Assembly (NCBI RefSeq): GCF_900110945.1
Contig: NZ_FOFL01000001.1
Coordinates: 1,116,001 to 1,180,000, forward strand
Length of the DNA stretch: 64,000 nt
Origin: Devosia sp. YR412
GTDB lineage: Bacteria > Pseudomonadota > Alphaproteobacteria > Rhizobiales > Devosiaceae
Direction: 5' to 3'
Both the position numbers and the translations under genes were made by a program. Below the pieces are notes generated by a model that was not told the DNA's origin, did not search any database, and saw nothing but the letters and a program-made list of their open reading frames with translations. Below are positions 1 through 10,000 of this stretch, in pieces (the first letter of the stretch is position 1; each line of letters starts with the position of its first letter).

Positions 1-1971
1 TGTTTGACGATTGACCAGGGTGTGGAACATTCGACCTAAACGTTCTGTGCCTGTAACCGCGCGCCCAGCACCTGCAATGATAACCACTCTCGCGCCATTT
101 GTGGCAAGCAGTGGAGCCCTTCCAGTTTCAGCTTCGCGTTCGAGCGTTTCGACCAACGCTTCCTGAATTTGAACCGGACATCTGGCAAAAGCCCAGGTTG
201 CGAACAGAAGTGCCGAATTGTCTCTGAAAACTCCATTCCCGCGCCATACCTCTACAATCTGCCGCTCTGCCTCTTCCAGCCGTTCACTAAACAATCTCTG
301 TGTGTGGGGCAGCAAGTTGGCAGGAAAAGTGCCGTCGGTACCGATTGGGCGGAAACCAAGCCCCAGATCCGCTACCCATTTGCTGCGGCGGATCGCCTGG
401 GCTAGGTCCTTAACTGGGGCATGTGATTCTAGCCGCGTAGCAAGGCCGACAACGCCGCCGTCGTCTATCCAAGCCAACAAATGGGGCTCTTCTATAATCC
501 TCCGCGGAACCGTCGGATTTGGGCGCTCCAGTGCGGCAAGTATCTCCTCTGGAGATCGTGGGTCTGGGCGAAGACGGTCCCACTCCAGCTCGATTGCTTG
601 TAGGCCGTCCCAGTTCTTGGAGGTCAACGAAAGCTTCGCCCAGCTCTGCCCTGGTGTTTGGCGGAGCCGCAGCTCAACACCCGCATCCTGTGAAGGGCTG
701 GTATCGGCGTTCACAGTCCAATGTCGCACCTCGACGTCGTCCGTCTGAACGTGGCCCTTAAGTACGAAGAACTCAATTTGGGTCTTCCCCCTCCCCCAAC
801 GCAGACCAGTGATAGGCTCAGAAACATACTCCCGGTTAGCGGGGACAGTAGCGGTCGTTGGCATAAGACTGTGGAACGACGGCCCTTCCCCGTCCATCAC
901 CGCCAAACTAATTGGCGTAAGCCGATCCAAATAATGCGGCAGTCCACGCTCAATTAGCCGGCCAGCCCTCAATGCGCCCCGGGCAATAGATTCCCAAGGC
1001 AGGACTTCGATGGATGGGAAGATGCCTCTCAATTCCTCAACGAGTTGGGCGCGGAGCGGGGGAGACAACGGAGAGGCTATAAGAACCTTTTCGGCATTGA
1101 GCCCTTCCAGCGATGGTCGATCCAACGGCGGCATCAAGCGGGATGGCAGATCGGGCGCTTCGACCTCCATCCAAGTCCCATTGTTCCGTCTTAGGATTTC
1201 AACATCACCTGCCGATACCTCTCCCATCAGCATCCCAATCGGAGTTCTACTGGCCTCGGATCGCCCTTCTGCCAACTCCAAGTTAGCTTCTAACATTGCG
1301 CGCGCAAGACGCTCGTGCAGCGTCTTTAACCCGAGCTCGGGGAAGAGCAATCGGCCATATCCATCTCGCTCGGGCGCGAAATGTCCGGGATATTCCTCAA
1401 CACGTCTAAGAACGAGTTGCTGCGCCTCAATGCCGTCCTCGCCATGAACAAGGACAAGCACGGGCTTCCGCTCGGTTGAAGTCGATAATACTCCCTCGTG
1501 GAGACTGTCCAAAAAAACTGCAACTGACCTCCAAAGCAGTCTCGGCTGCGCTCTTTTTATGCCCTTTAGCGCCGCGAGCGTGCGGGACTGCGCGACTTCG
1601 TCAAAAACGGGAAGGTCAGGTACGGTCAGCATCAGCGACTGCGAATTTCTAGCCAATGCGTCCACTGCAGCATACCAAGCCGCGGCCGTATCACTTACTG
1701 GTGTAGTTAGCAGTTCTTGCCACAGATCCGCCACTCGCCGTCGCCGGATCGGCGCGCCAATTCTGCCCCACCCCGCCCCGCGGCCATGCGGAGCAAGTGC
1801 GGCCTGTGGCCCCCCGATCCAATCGCCCGCGTCCTGGCGGACAGACAAGCTTCCCAGTCCACCCTCAATCAACTTTGGCTTTGACAAGAGAGCGTCCGGA
1901 TCTTCCGGCTCCCAGTCACGCGCAGCGATGTCTCGCCATCCATTAAGATCGAGTCCAACCCAGCGCCTCAC
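1..1971 (-). CDS. Divergent Hsp70-like ATPase of the defence operon (CnuE-like), 3' end cut by window edge
   Basis: An uninterrupted minus-strand frame runs from a GTG at 1971 to the window edge (657 codons). The GTG overlaps the previous gene's TGA in a GTGA junction, so the two are probably translationally coupled. The Hsp70 outline is readable. A phosphate-1-like strand (WVGLDLNG) is at residues 4-11, and a LTVPD strand followed by a helix (115-140) matches the Hsp70 AVITVPA segment. A phosphate-2-like strand (VLVLVHGEDG) is at 171-180. An adenosine-type segment is at 295-356: VLIAS strand, IEVLPWESIARGAL, then LTPISLAV, equivalent to the VTPLSLG end of an Hsp70 nucleotide domain. A beta-rich substrate-domain-like part follows to about 460, then a helical tail. 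The glycine-rich phosphate motifs are degenerate. Hsp70 homologues that may bind RNA are known in CoCoNuT defence systems; that role here is inferred. Confidence 0.78.
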   Translation of the reverse strand, partial: MRRWVGLDLNGWRDIAARDWEPEDPDALLSKPKLIEGGLGSLSVRQDAGDWIGGPQAALAPHGRGAGWGRIGAPIRRRRVADLWQELLTTPVSDTAAAWYAAVDALARNSQSLMLTVPDLPVFDEVAQSRTLAALKGIKRAQPRLLWRSVAVFLDSLHEGVLSTSTERKPVLVLVHGEDGIEAQQLVLRRVEEYPGHFAPERDGYGRLLFPELGLKTLHERLARAMLEANLELAEGRSEASRTPIGMLMGEVSAGDVEILRRNNGTWMEVEAPDLPSRLMPPLDRPSLEGLNAEKVLIASPLSPPLRAQLVEELRGIFPSIEVLPWESIARGALRAGRLIERGLPHYLDRLTPISLAVMDGEGPSFHSLMPTTATVPANREYVSEPITGLRWGRGKTQIEFFVLKGHVQTDDVEVRHWTVNADTSPSQDAGVELRLRQTPGQSWAKLSLTSKNWDGLQAIELEWDRLRPDPRSPEEILAALERPNPTVPRRIIEEPHLLAWIDDGGVVGLATRLESHAPVKDLAQAIRRSKWVADLGLGFRPIGTDGTFPANLLPHTQRLFSERLEEAERQIVEVWRGNGVFRDNSALLFATWAFARCPVQIQEALVETLEREAETGRAPLLATNGARVVIIAGAGRAVTGTERLGRMFHTLVNRQT

Positions 1972-3542
1972 TGTTTGGCCTCACGCACTATCTGAGAAGA
2001 AACAAACCTCGACATTGCGGCGATTGCATCTCGGAGCGCTTCCCCCTCGCATCCCATCGCTACAACGTGTGCGCCTGCATGTGTCTCTGTGTCGCACCGC
2101 CCTTCTGCTGCCGGTCGGATTATTAGCCCGCCGATAACCGACGCCTGGCGATACCGTGGCAGGAATGATGCGACCTCCTGCGCCTCGCCTTGAACCACTC
2201 CGCCCGTAACGTCCCAAATCGGCCAAATTGCTACATACTTGTGAAATCCGTTCGGGTCGTCCGTGTGACCAAAACGGATCCAAAGCGATGCCCCCAGGTC
2301 CGCTTGTGCGCTGGAGCGTTCGGTCATCCTGAACTGCACATCGATAACCAGCTTTTGCTCGGGCAGAAAAAACACACCAAGAGGGTTATCGTGCTGAACC
2401 CAGGATCCGTTCTTCTGCTCATCTCGAAAGCGGAGCGGCGACGACGCGATCAAACGCGACCCCGGGACGGTGGTGATAGCGACCATTAGAGCAAGAGCGC
2501 AGAACTCCTCCCATGACGCTGCTTGCCAACGCCATAGTTCATCAAGCAACCGATCTTGACGGATGAGCTCGAGCCAACCATTCCAGACAGAACGATATCG
2601 CGGATTTTGCTGAAGCACATAGTTGGGCGTAATCCCTGGCTCGGCCGTTCTGACCCCTCGAGCTGCTAGGTCACGTGCCAGCCGCTTTGCTTTTTTGCCA
2701 AAGTCGCGAACTCGTTCCGCTCTTCGGGAATGCCGCTTTCGGCCAATGCGCTCCAAATAGTCCCTGGCAACATAACCGGCTAGCTCCGCATATGATCTAA
2801 CGACCCGGTTCTCAAGCGTGTCGAAGCTTTCTTGGCGAGCCACAGCAAGCAACCGCTGACTGTCACCGGCCCGTTCGGCTAAGGTCTCTCCAGGCTGTTT
2901 GACCAGCCAGTTGATTGCTCGGCGATCCATCTCCTGGACACGAGAGATTGGGGTCATTTGATGAGTACGACGTAGCACCCGCCGAGGAGCACGGTCCAAC
3001 TCATCTAAAGTGCGGCTCAGTTGAAAAGCGTGGCGTACAATGACGTCCATTCTTGGATCCGCGTCATCATTTTCGTCCACCCATTGACGCCTGAGTTCGG
3101 ACCAAAGATTTGCGGGGTCAGCGATTGCCAAATCAACTTCGTGCAGGCGATCCCACACCGATTCCCCGCGCAACATGAGGCGATGGGCCCTGACCTCTTC
3201 ATCCGTGGTTGGATTTTGCTTTGCGGGCGGGCGAGCAGGCGCTGATGGCCAGGAAATCACCGTCCCGGAAACGCCCGGCAGCTTGATTCGCGTCTGTCCT
3301 CGCAATGCCATGGGCATGAGGCCCAAGCTGCGATCAGCGCCAGCGATATCGAAACCTAATAGCGGCTCGAGGCCGCGATTATGACTGTAATCGACAGTAC
3401 GCGTCTTCGGATGATAGAGCCACAGCGCGGCTCGATGAGCCTCTGGCACGATAAGGCCATCAGCGCCAATCCTTGCTCTATGGCGCCCCTCTGCATCCGC
3501 TAGCGCCCATGGTCGAAACCAGATTTCAGGTTCGGTGCTCAT
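1968..3542 (-). CDS. DUF2357/McrC-like protein (CnuC-like), nuclease site apparently degenerate
   Basis: This 524-residue protein starts in an ATGA overlap with the McrB-like gene upstream and ends in a GTGA overlap with the Hsp70-like gene. The middle has the DUF2357 pattern: ESFDTLENRVVRSY near residues 239-252, a basic helical stretch, then NPRYRSVWNGWLEL and a W-rich helix (LWRWQAASWEEFCALA). This is the layout of McrC-type partners of McrB NTPases. The C-terminal third should carry a PD-(D/E)XK nuclease. The corresponding strand reads LVIDVQFRM, so one acid is retained but the usual ExK/AKY step is replaced by QFR. It may be inactive, or may act as a scaffold or binding subunit. Family assignment is by sequence pattern only. 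Confidence 0.7.
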   Translation of the reverse strand: MSTEPEIWFRPWALADAEGRHRARIGADGLIVPEAHRAALWLYHPKTRTVDYSHNRGLEPLLGFDIAGADRSLGLMPMALRGQTRIKLPGVSGTVISWPSAPARPPAKQNPTTDEEVRAHRLMLRGESVWDRLHEVDLAIADPANLWSELRRQWVDENDDADPRMDVIVRHAFQLSRTLDELDRAPRRVLRRTHQMTPISRVQEMDRRAINWLVKQPGETLAERAGDSQRLLAVARQESFDTLENRVVRSYAELAGYVARDYLERIGRKRHSRRAERVRDFGKKAKRLARDLAARGVRTAEPGITPNYVLQQNPRYRSVWNGWLELIRQDRLLDELWRWQAASWEEFCALALMVAITTVPGSRLIASSPLRFRDEQKNGSWVQHDNPLGVFFLPEQKLVIDVQFRMTERSSAQADLGASLWIRFGHTDDPNGFHKYVAIWPIWDVTGGVVQGEAQEVASFLPRYRQASVIGGLIIRPAAEGRCDTETHAGAHVVAMGCEGEALRDAIAAMSRFVSSQIVREAKQ

Positions 3543-5539
3543 TCTCCCCTAGTCAGGCCTCGCCAGACAAACAAACCCGTTCCCGCACTTTGCTGAGAAC
3601 GCAGATCACCGACGCGATTGGCGAACTCCATGTCACCAAGGTCTCGCAGCAAGATCTCTAGGTCATCAAGCTCCTGCGCATGACCATCTATCTCCAAGCC
3701 GCGTAGCTTGGGCATGATACGAAACTCAACCTGATCCGCGAGCGCTACAGCATCTCCACCGCTACCATCGTTTGCGGGGTAGTTGGCGACATAGGCAAGC
3801 ATCGCATCGCGCAATCTATGTCCAAACGGACGCCCACACCGTTCCATGATGTCAGCAAGCTTTTCGACATGACCGTCAATCAACTGCCGCCTCTGAACCA
3901 CCATGGTATCAGCAGTCTGGATCCACTCCCGCCACTGGCTGAAACTTTGCGCGCCCTTTGGTCGCTCCACATTTGCATCCGCACGGGGCTTCTCGAACGT
4001 CTTTGGCGCGGCGAACTGCATGACGTTGCCGCGGTCCAAAACCTTGTCCGAGAGAGCTTGGGTGCTCTCATCGTCGTTCATTGTTCCGGCAAACATCACA
4101 TTATGTGACGGAAACAATGACAGAGATCGGCTAAGTCCGCGGATATCGAGAGGGATCTTCGCGTCACTTCGTTTGACAGGATCAGCCACATCAGACTGGC
4201 GCGGGCGCGATTCCAAACGGCTGAGAAACTCCGAGAAATAGTACTCAACACGGGCCAGATTCATTTCGTCTAGCAAGACAAGCCCCATGTGATCTGATCG
4301 GTCACCTTCGCGAAGACCACTCGTATCGTACGGATCGAGCTGCACCATCAACCGAGCGAGATCGGTCGCACGGTATCGCTTTTCGACATAGTTATAGAAC
4401 CCTAGGAGATCTTGCGGACTATCCCAGCGGGGCTCCACCGCAATCTGAAGGAAATGGATACCCATTGCTTCAGCGTAGCGACGTGGCAAAAGGCTCTTAC
4501 CGGTCCCAGAGACGCCCGCGAGCACCGTGAGCTGCGAGAAGTCGTTGATTTTGAGAGCCGTGTGAAATGAGCGAACAGTCCTCTTTGAGTACTTTAGACC
4601 CAGATCTCTGAGGTACCCAGACACACTCTGGAGAGCCTCGGTCTCAGACCGCCTACTGCCTCGAAGCATGGCTGGTGAAGCTAGAGCGTTGGGACTTTGC
4701 CGCAGATCTGCGATCAGTGCGGCCTCATCTGCTTCGCTCACATCTCCTGAAGTCTCTGCCGAGAGTTTGGCTCTCAAGGCCGCAAGCCTTGTAACACTTT
4801 CTTCCAGCCGAGCCTGTTCCACTCGGGACTGGGCCAGCCCCGCCTGAATTGTGTCCAAGTCCCGCTTCTGCTCAAGCGCGTCCGACACGCCCGCCGCCAG
4901 CGTTTCGAGCTGAATTGTCATGGCAGCGACGCGGGCTTCAACCAGCTGCGAGTCGGCAATGGCACGCAATGCGGCGTCCCGCTCGGCCAGTAGTGGGCCC
5001 AGCTCCTTTTCGACAGCTAGTCGCTCACTTGACATGCGCTCGATGTCGGAGCCGATTTGTTCAAGGCGCCGTACGGCGGCCTCGATGGCCTGTTTCTTTG
5101 CTTCCTTTTCTTCGTCCAGATTGTCCCACTGCCTATTGCGTTCAGCTAACCTCTCCTCGACGTCAGCCAGTTTTTGAACCTGTTCTGCTAACTCAGCCGC
5201 AGCGTCCGCCGCGTCCCGTCTTGTTGCTTCAATGTCTGCCCGCGCAGGTTCGAGGGATTCAAGTTCTGCACGAAGCTGCTGTACTCTTTCGTCATACGCG
5301 GACACCTCCGCGATCAAGCGATCGCGATCTTGGATTTTCTGCTCGACGATGCTGAGTTCAGCGCGGCGGTCTGCCAATGTCCGCTCTTCTTGCTCGCGCA
5401 ACTCCCGAACATTCTCAAAGCGCGTTGCGTCGGGCATCCGCTCGCGCCTGATTTGAAATACGATGCCAATTGCGCTCGTAATAATTGCCAACAGTGACAA
5501 AGCGATAAGCGCCGGCAAGACGAGTGTAGAGGCTTCCAT
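3539..5539 (-). CDS. Membrane-anchored coiled-coil McrB-like AAA+ NTPase (CnuB-like)
   Basis: The 666-residue protein opens with one transmembrane helix (about residues 6-28), followed by a long charged coiled coil (about 38-265) and a C-terminal AAA+ module. Walker A is AGVSGTGKS (341-349) and Walker B is GLVLLDEMN (419-427). A sensor-1 region reads GTMNDDES (485-492), which matches the MNxxD signature of the McrB family of NTPases, often GTPases. The next gene encodes the McrC-like partner in an ATGA overlap, as in mcrBC operons. The membrane anchor plus coiled coil in place of a DNA-binding N-terminus is the hallmark that points to CoCoNuT-type systems. It presumably forms a ring that acts through the McrC-like subunit at the inner membrane. 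Confidence 0.85.
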   Translation of the reverse strand: MEASTLVLPALIALSLLAIITSAIGIVFQIRRERMPDATRFENVRELREQEERTLADRRAELSIVEQKIQDRDRLIAEVSAYDERVQQLRAELESLEPARADIEATRRDAADAAAELAEQVQKLADVEERLAERNRQWDNLDEEKEAKKQAIEAAVRRLEQIGSDIERMSSERLAVEKELGPLLAERDAALRAIADSQLVEARVAAMTIQLETLAAGVSDALEQKRDLDTIQAGLAQSRVEQARLEESVTRLAALRAKLSAETSGDVSEADEAALIADLRQSPNALASPAMLRGSRRSETEALQSVSGYLRDLGLKYSKRTVRSFHTALKINDFSQLTVLAGVSGTGKSLLPRRYAEAMGIHFLQIAVEPRWDSPQDLLGFYNYVEKRYRATDLARLMVQLDPYDTSGLREGDRSDHMGLVLLDEMNLARVEYYFSEFLSRLESRPRQSDVADPVKRSDAKIPLDIRGLSRSLSLFPSHNVMFAGTMNDDESTQALSDKVLDRGNVMQFAAPKTFEKPRADANVERPKGAQSFSQWREWIQTADTMVVQRRQLIDGHVEKLADIMERCGRPFGHRLRDAMLAYVANYPANDGSGGDAVALADQVEFRIMPKLRGLEIDGHAQELDDLEILLRDLGDMEFANRVGDLRSQQSAGTGLFVWRGLTRGE

Positions 5540-5550
5540 CGGGCTATATC

Positions 5551-7023
5551 TCAGTTGCCAGAAGCGGCATTTTCAGGAGGGACATCCTCAGGCGGACTAG
5601 GCTCAATTTGGTCGTCAGGAGATTCCTCAGAACCCAAGATCGTGGCTCGGAGCGTGGCAAGCTCGGCTTCTTGTGTCCTTATCTCGCTCACAACCTGCTC
5701 GCGCCGAGACTGCAAGCTGCCAAGTTCAGCCTGGACTTCGGCGAGACGAGCGCGCGTGGCCGTCAGATTGGCTTGGGTCGTCTGCAGCTGCTCATCTGTG
5801 GCCTCAATCGCAGCCAGTTTGGCCCGAACTGCGGTCAGCTCTGCCTCGACCGCGCCAAGCTCACTACGGCGAGCGTCCAATTGCGCGGCAACAGTTGCAA
5901 GTGCCGTTTCTGCCTCTCTCTTGGATGTTTCTGCAGCAGCTGCACGCGCTGCATCAGCGTCGGCCCTCGAAATCATTGACTGGGCATCGGCCACCTTAGC
6001 GGTGACCTCTGCCAGCGCAAGTTGCGCCTCCTCGACCTGGGCAGCCGCCGTTTCTGCCGATACAATTTGGGCGGCAACCTTGGTGGCCAGTGTTGCTGTC
6101 TCAGTCTCGAGAGAGGTTCGCTGCGCCTCTAGATCTGAAACCGCCTGCCGCACGCGCACTTCCTCTGCCGAAAGGACATCCACTCTTTCCTGAGCTTGGG
6201 TAGCCCTAGTCTCCAATGAGACAACGCGGGCCTCCGAGGCGCTTTCGCGCGCTTCCGCGGCGGTCGCCCTCTCGCTCGATTTCTCCGCAGCAGTTTCGGC
6301 GGCAGCTTCTGATCGGCTGGCTGCCGCCAGGTCAATCGCACCTTCAGACAGTTCACGCCGAAGGGATATTGCGTCATCTGTTAACTGAGCTCTTTCAGCT
6401 TCGGCCTCAGAGAGAGCGACCTGAATGCGCTCTAGCTCGGCGGCTGCAGCTTCAAAAGCGGCGGCCGCATCGAGCCTTTCCTGGTTAGCTTGGGTAATTT
6501 GGGACTGTACTCCCGATAGGGTTGTTCGAGCTTCGGCGACCTCATCCTGGGCACTTGCTCTTGCGGCGACCGTATCGGAAAGCAAGGCTGCGGCAGAACT
6601 GGCCGCTTGTTGTGAATCAAGCCGTGCGTTTTCTGCCGCCTGGACCTCTCGTTCTGCGCGATCCTTCTCGGCCAGCGCCTCATTGAGCGCCTCTAGCGCC
6701 TGGTCTCGATCTCGTTTGACCCGCTGTGCATCCGTCGATGATGCCAAAGCCTCGTCACGACGACTTGTTAGCTGGGCTATCTCGTCTATGAGCGCTTGTC
6801 TTTGCTGCCCTACGAGCTCGGCCTGTTGCTCCCGGCGAAGCACGGCATTTTCTCGCGCATCCATTGCCCTCTGATTGTCTTGAACGAGCACAAAGACAGA
6901 AAGGCTGAGCACGACAACAAGGCCGCCTAGCCCGCCTACGAGCCAAACCCACACCCCAAATCCGGCCCTGTGCTTGCGATCAACCACGCTTGAGCTCGGC
7001 GTATTTGCGTTCAATTCGGTCAA
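5551..7023 (-). CDS. Membrane-anchored long coiled-coil protein of the defence operon
   Basis: No enzymatic domain is visible. Residues 1-20 are short and polar, 22-48 form one hydrophobic helix (VWVWLVGGLGGLVVVLSLSVF), and about 50-465 are an almost continuous Ala/Glu/Gln-rich heptad coiled coil. The tail is short, acidic and Pro-rich. The start at 7023 is a TTG inside the helicase gene (44 nt overlap); a GTG at 6987 would give an 8 nt overlap and an equally complete protein, so the start is uncertain. The stop lies 11 nt before the McrB-like gene. It shares the topology (one N-terminal helix, then coiled coil) of the McrB-like neighbour, so the two may bundle together at the membrane. Low-complexity coiled coil makes family assignment impossible by eye. 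Confidence 0.8.
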   Translation of the reverse strand: MTELNANTPSSSVVDRKHRAGFGVWVWLVGGLGGLVVVLSLSVFVLVQDNQRAMDARENAVLRREQQAELVGQQRQALIDEIAQLTSRRDEALASSTDAQRVKRDRDQALEALNEALAEKDRAEREVQAAENARLDSQQAASSAAALLSDTVAARASAQDEVAEARTTLSGVQSQITQANQERLDAAAAFEAAAAELERIQVALSEAEAERAQLTDDAISLRRELSEGAIDLAAASRSEAAAETAAEKSSERATAAEARESASEARVVSLETRATQAQERVDVLSAEEVRVRQAVSDLEAQRTSLETETATLATKVAAQIVSAETAAAQVEEAQLALAEVTAKVADAQSMISRADADAARAAAAETSKREAETALATVAAQLDARRSELGAVEAELTAVRAKLAAIEATDEQLQTTQANLTATRARLAEVQAELGSLQSRREQVVSEIRTQEAELATLRATILGSEESPDDQIEPSPPEDVPPENAASGN

Positions 7024-10000
7024 TACATGCCCCCATATCGTCTGCGAGTTCGTGAACCCAAAAGCGCATCACAGACCAACCCCGCCCGGCCATTTCCGCA
7101 TCTCGACGACGATCACTAATCTTGCGCTCGCCGTCCTGATCAACATGCCAGCGTCGCCCGTCCACCTCGATGTTGATTTTTGCACCATCCGGATCAAGCG
7201 CGAAGTCCAGCGACTTGGAACCGACAGGATATTGCGGAATTGGATTTAAGCCGCGCTCGCGCATTGCCGTATCCATACGGCGCTCCCACAAGCTGTCAAA
7301 CGGCGCCCGTGGTGTGGTTCGGACGCCCGACGCACGTTGAGCCAAGTACTGTACATGCTTGATCCCACAGCGCTGCGCATAGGCTAAATCTCCAACTACA
7401 ATGCAAACCGCTCGCGCACGGCTGATTGCCACGTTCAACCGCCGACGCTCTTTTTGAATAAAGGACTTTGCGTTCATCGGAGCCATGTCCGTGAGCACTA
7501 AGGAGAAAATTATGACGTCTGCTTCGCCGCCTTGAAATTTGTCGATCGTCGATATGCGAAGGGCAATCTTGCTCTTTTGCTCGGCCGTAAGTCTGGTGTT
7601 CACTTCCCGCTGAATATGCCCAACCTGCGCGTTGAACGGCGACAAGACACCGACTGATCCGGAGAAGGTCGCATCGGCCGAGAGCCTAAGAAGAATCTCG
7701 CATATCCGCTGCGCCTCGCGGGGATTAGCGGTCCCGCCTTCATCGAACCTGGTCTGCCCCTGCACGTCCTCCCAGGCAAGACCCGGTTTGTAGTCGCGCG
7801 GCGTCCTGAAGTGATCATCTTCTCGCCGGTTGACGAGCCGACCGTTGTAAAAATCGTCATTCAAATAGTTGACGATCTCAGGCGCCGACCGGAACTGATC
7901 GCGGAGAAAGTGGCGAACGGCAAGTGGGCGTCGCGCAGCAAAGTCAAAAAGAGAATTGGAGCTTTGAGCATAGTCGAAGCGTCTAGTTTGCGGCAAACCC
8001 GCCGCGTCCATCAAACTATGCTCCGTCCGGTTTCCAAGGCTAGGAATGAAGCGCAACTGCATGGGGTCACCGACCACAATCGCGTGCCGGGCCCTCGCCA
8101 TCAATGGCAGCGCCGATGCGATGTCACATTGGCTGGCCTCGTCAAAAATGACATAGTCAAACAGCGCGGGCACCAAAGGTATTCTGGCTGGTACCGACAA
8201 GGTGCTCATCGCCCAAACAGGTCGATTTTTTAGAACCGCACGAGCATCTTCTGGTGTTAGACCTCTGGCCCGCTTCGTTCCTTTGAATTGTAAATCACCG
8301 CTACGATCGGCCAACCACTGCCCCTGCTCGACCGTTGGTCGAGTAAGGTCCTGCGATGTCGCAAGGAGCAGCCTTTTATTCGCCTCGACGTCATCACCAT
8401 CACTGGAAGGAGTTTTCTCGGCCTGCTCCAAATTTGAGATCAGCAAACTTAGCTCAGATCGTCTCCGGATTACCTCAGCTTCCGTTGCATCCGCGGAAAG
8501 CCTATCTGCCAGTGAACCGGCCTTTCTGCGCTTGAACAGGGCACCTAACTCCGCAATCCACCGCGCGACCGGCGAGACTCGGGCTTCGGAGCGCGCAAAA
8601 TTCCTCTCCGTAAGCTCCGAGAGTTGCAGATGTGCGTCGTTTAACAGCTTGGCATCGCGACGGCCTTGAGCCTTACTCGCCGAGCGATCCAGCACGCTAA
8701 GTGACTGAGCATCGAGGGCTGAGACCTGCTGGCCACTCCGCGTGGGCTCGCGGGCGAGATGGTTCAAGACGTCGAGGAAACTCACATCCCTTTCGCCTTC
8801 GCTGTCCCGCCCGCGTATGAGCAGCGGTAAATCTGGCACGACGTCTTGAAGTCTCGATTCGACTTCGTCTAGCGCCTGGTGGTTCTTCGCAGCAAATAGG
8901 ACTGAGCTTCCATTCGCAACGGCAGACGCGATTAGGGTAAGGATAAGCTGGCTCTTCCCTGTACCAGGCGGCCCTTGCACTACGGTCAGACGCTGACTTA
9001 GTGCCGTATCTGCCGCATCGAGCTGAGAGTCGGTCAGGTCCGACACCGGCAGCGGGTGAACCCCGGTCGCATCAGTTGTCTGACCTGTTAGAGCCGCAAA
9101 GAGAGATGTTTCGGTTAGTGCGGCCTCGGGCAGACCGACCAGAGTCTCCAGATCGTTGGCAGTACCTTTGGTGAAGGATCTGTCTTCGGCGAGAAAAACG
9201 CCTGCGGCATTCCGGATACCAGGTTCGCCGAGGGTCATCTCCATGGCAAGGCCGCCCGGACTTAATACTCCCCCGCCTAGCGTCGCTAGCCCATTACGAA
9301 TCCGATCACCAATCTCGCCAAGTCCTGGGGCCTCATCACTGACAAGAAGTTCTGAGAGAGCGTCGGCGGTCCATTTGGAGTTTCTGGCCACTCGCTTTAG
9401 CCAAGCAGGGTTGATGCTGGGCGGGAGCGGCTCTGGCACCATGCGCAAGTCGCTTCCATCAATACTCCAGGTGACTGGCACCAGGATCCCAGGCACACAG
9501 GCATCGCCTTCGGCGGTCTTGAACACGGTCATCGGCCAGCCAATAGCGGCAGACTTTGTGTTGCGACGAACTAGAGCCTCTCGGAACGCTTCGGGCAAGC
9601 GCTCCATGGGCACGCGCACTTCAGCGTCAGTCCACCAATGACCGCGGGCATGAAACAACTGCCACGCGACACCATGGCGGTCGCCATATTCTTCAATTTG
9701 ACCTCTCGGGTCCTGGCGCTGAGTAGCTGCATAATACGTCAGCAGAGCACGAAGATCCGGGAGCCGTCCGTCTTCGATCTCCGGGGCCGTCTCTGGAGGT
9801 TCTGTAGGAACTGACCTAACGCTAGCCGAAACGCCGTAAAGGACACCTGCCTTGCCTGCATTCTGGACGTTTACATCTCGCGGCTCTTTCTGATTTTGGG
9901 CAGCTGGCACACGGATGACAGACCACCTCCCGTCGGGGTTGTGCCGCACCTCGCCACGCTGAACCAGCGCATTCAAGCCATCGAGTAGGTCACTCGGCGC

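Noticed and set aside
169..2137. Several plus-strand open frames over the left end
   Set aside because: They are antisense to the Hsp70-like and McrC-like genes, whose minus-strand frames give coherent protein sequence throughout; the plus frames are low-complexity Ser/Arg/Pro text.
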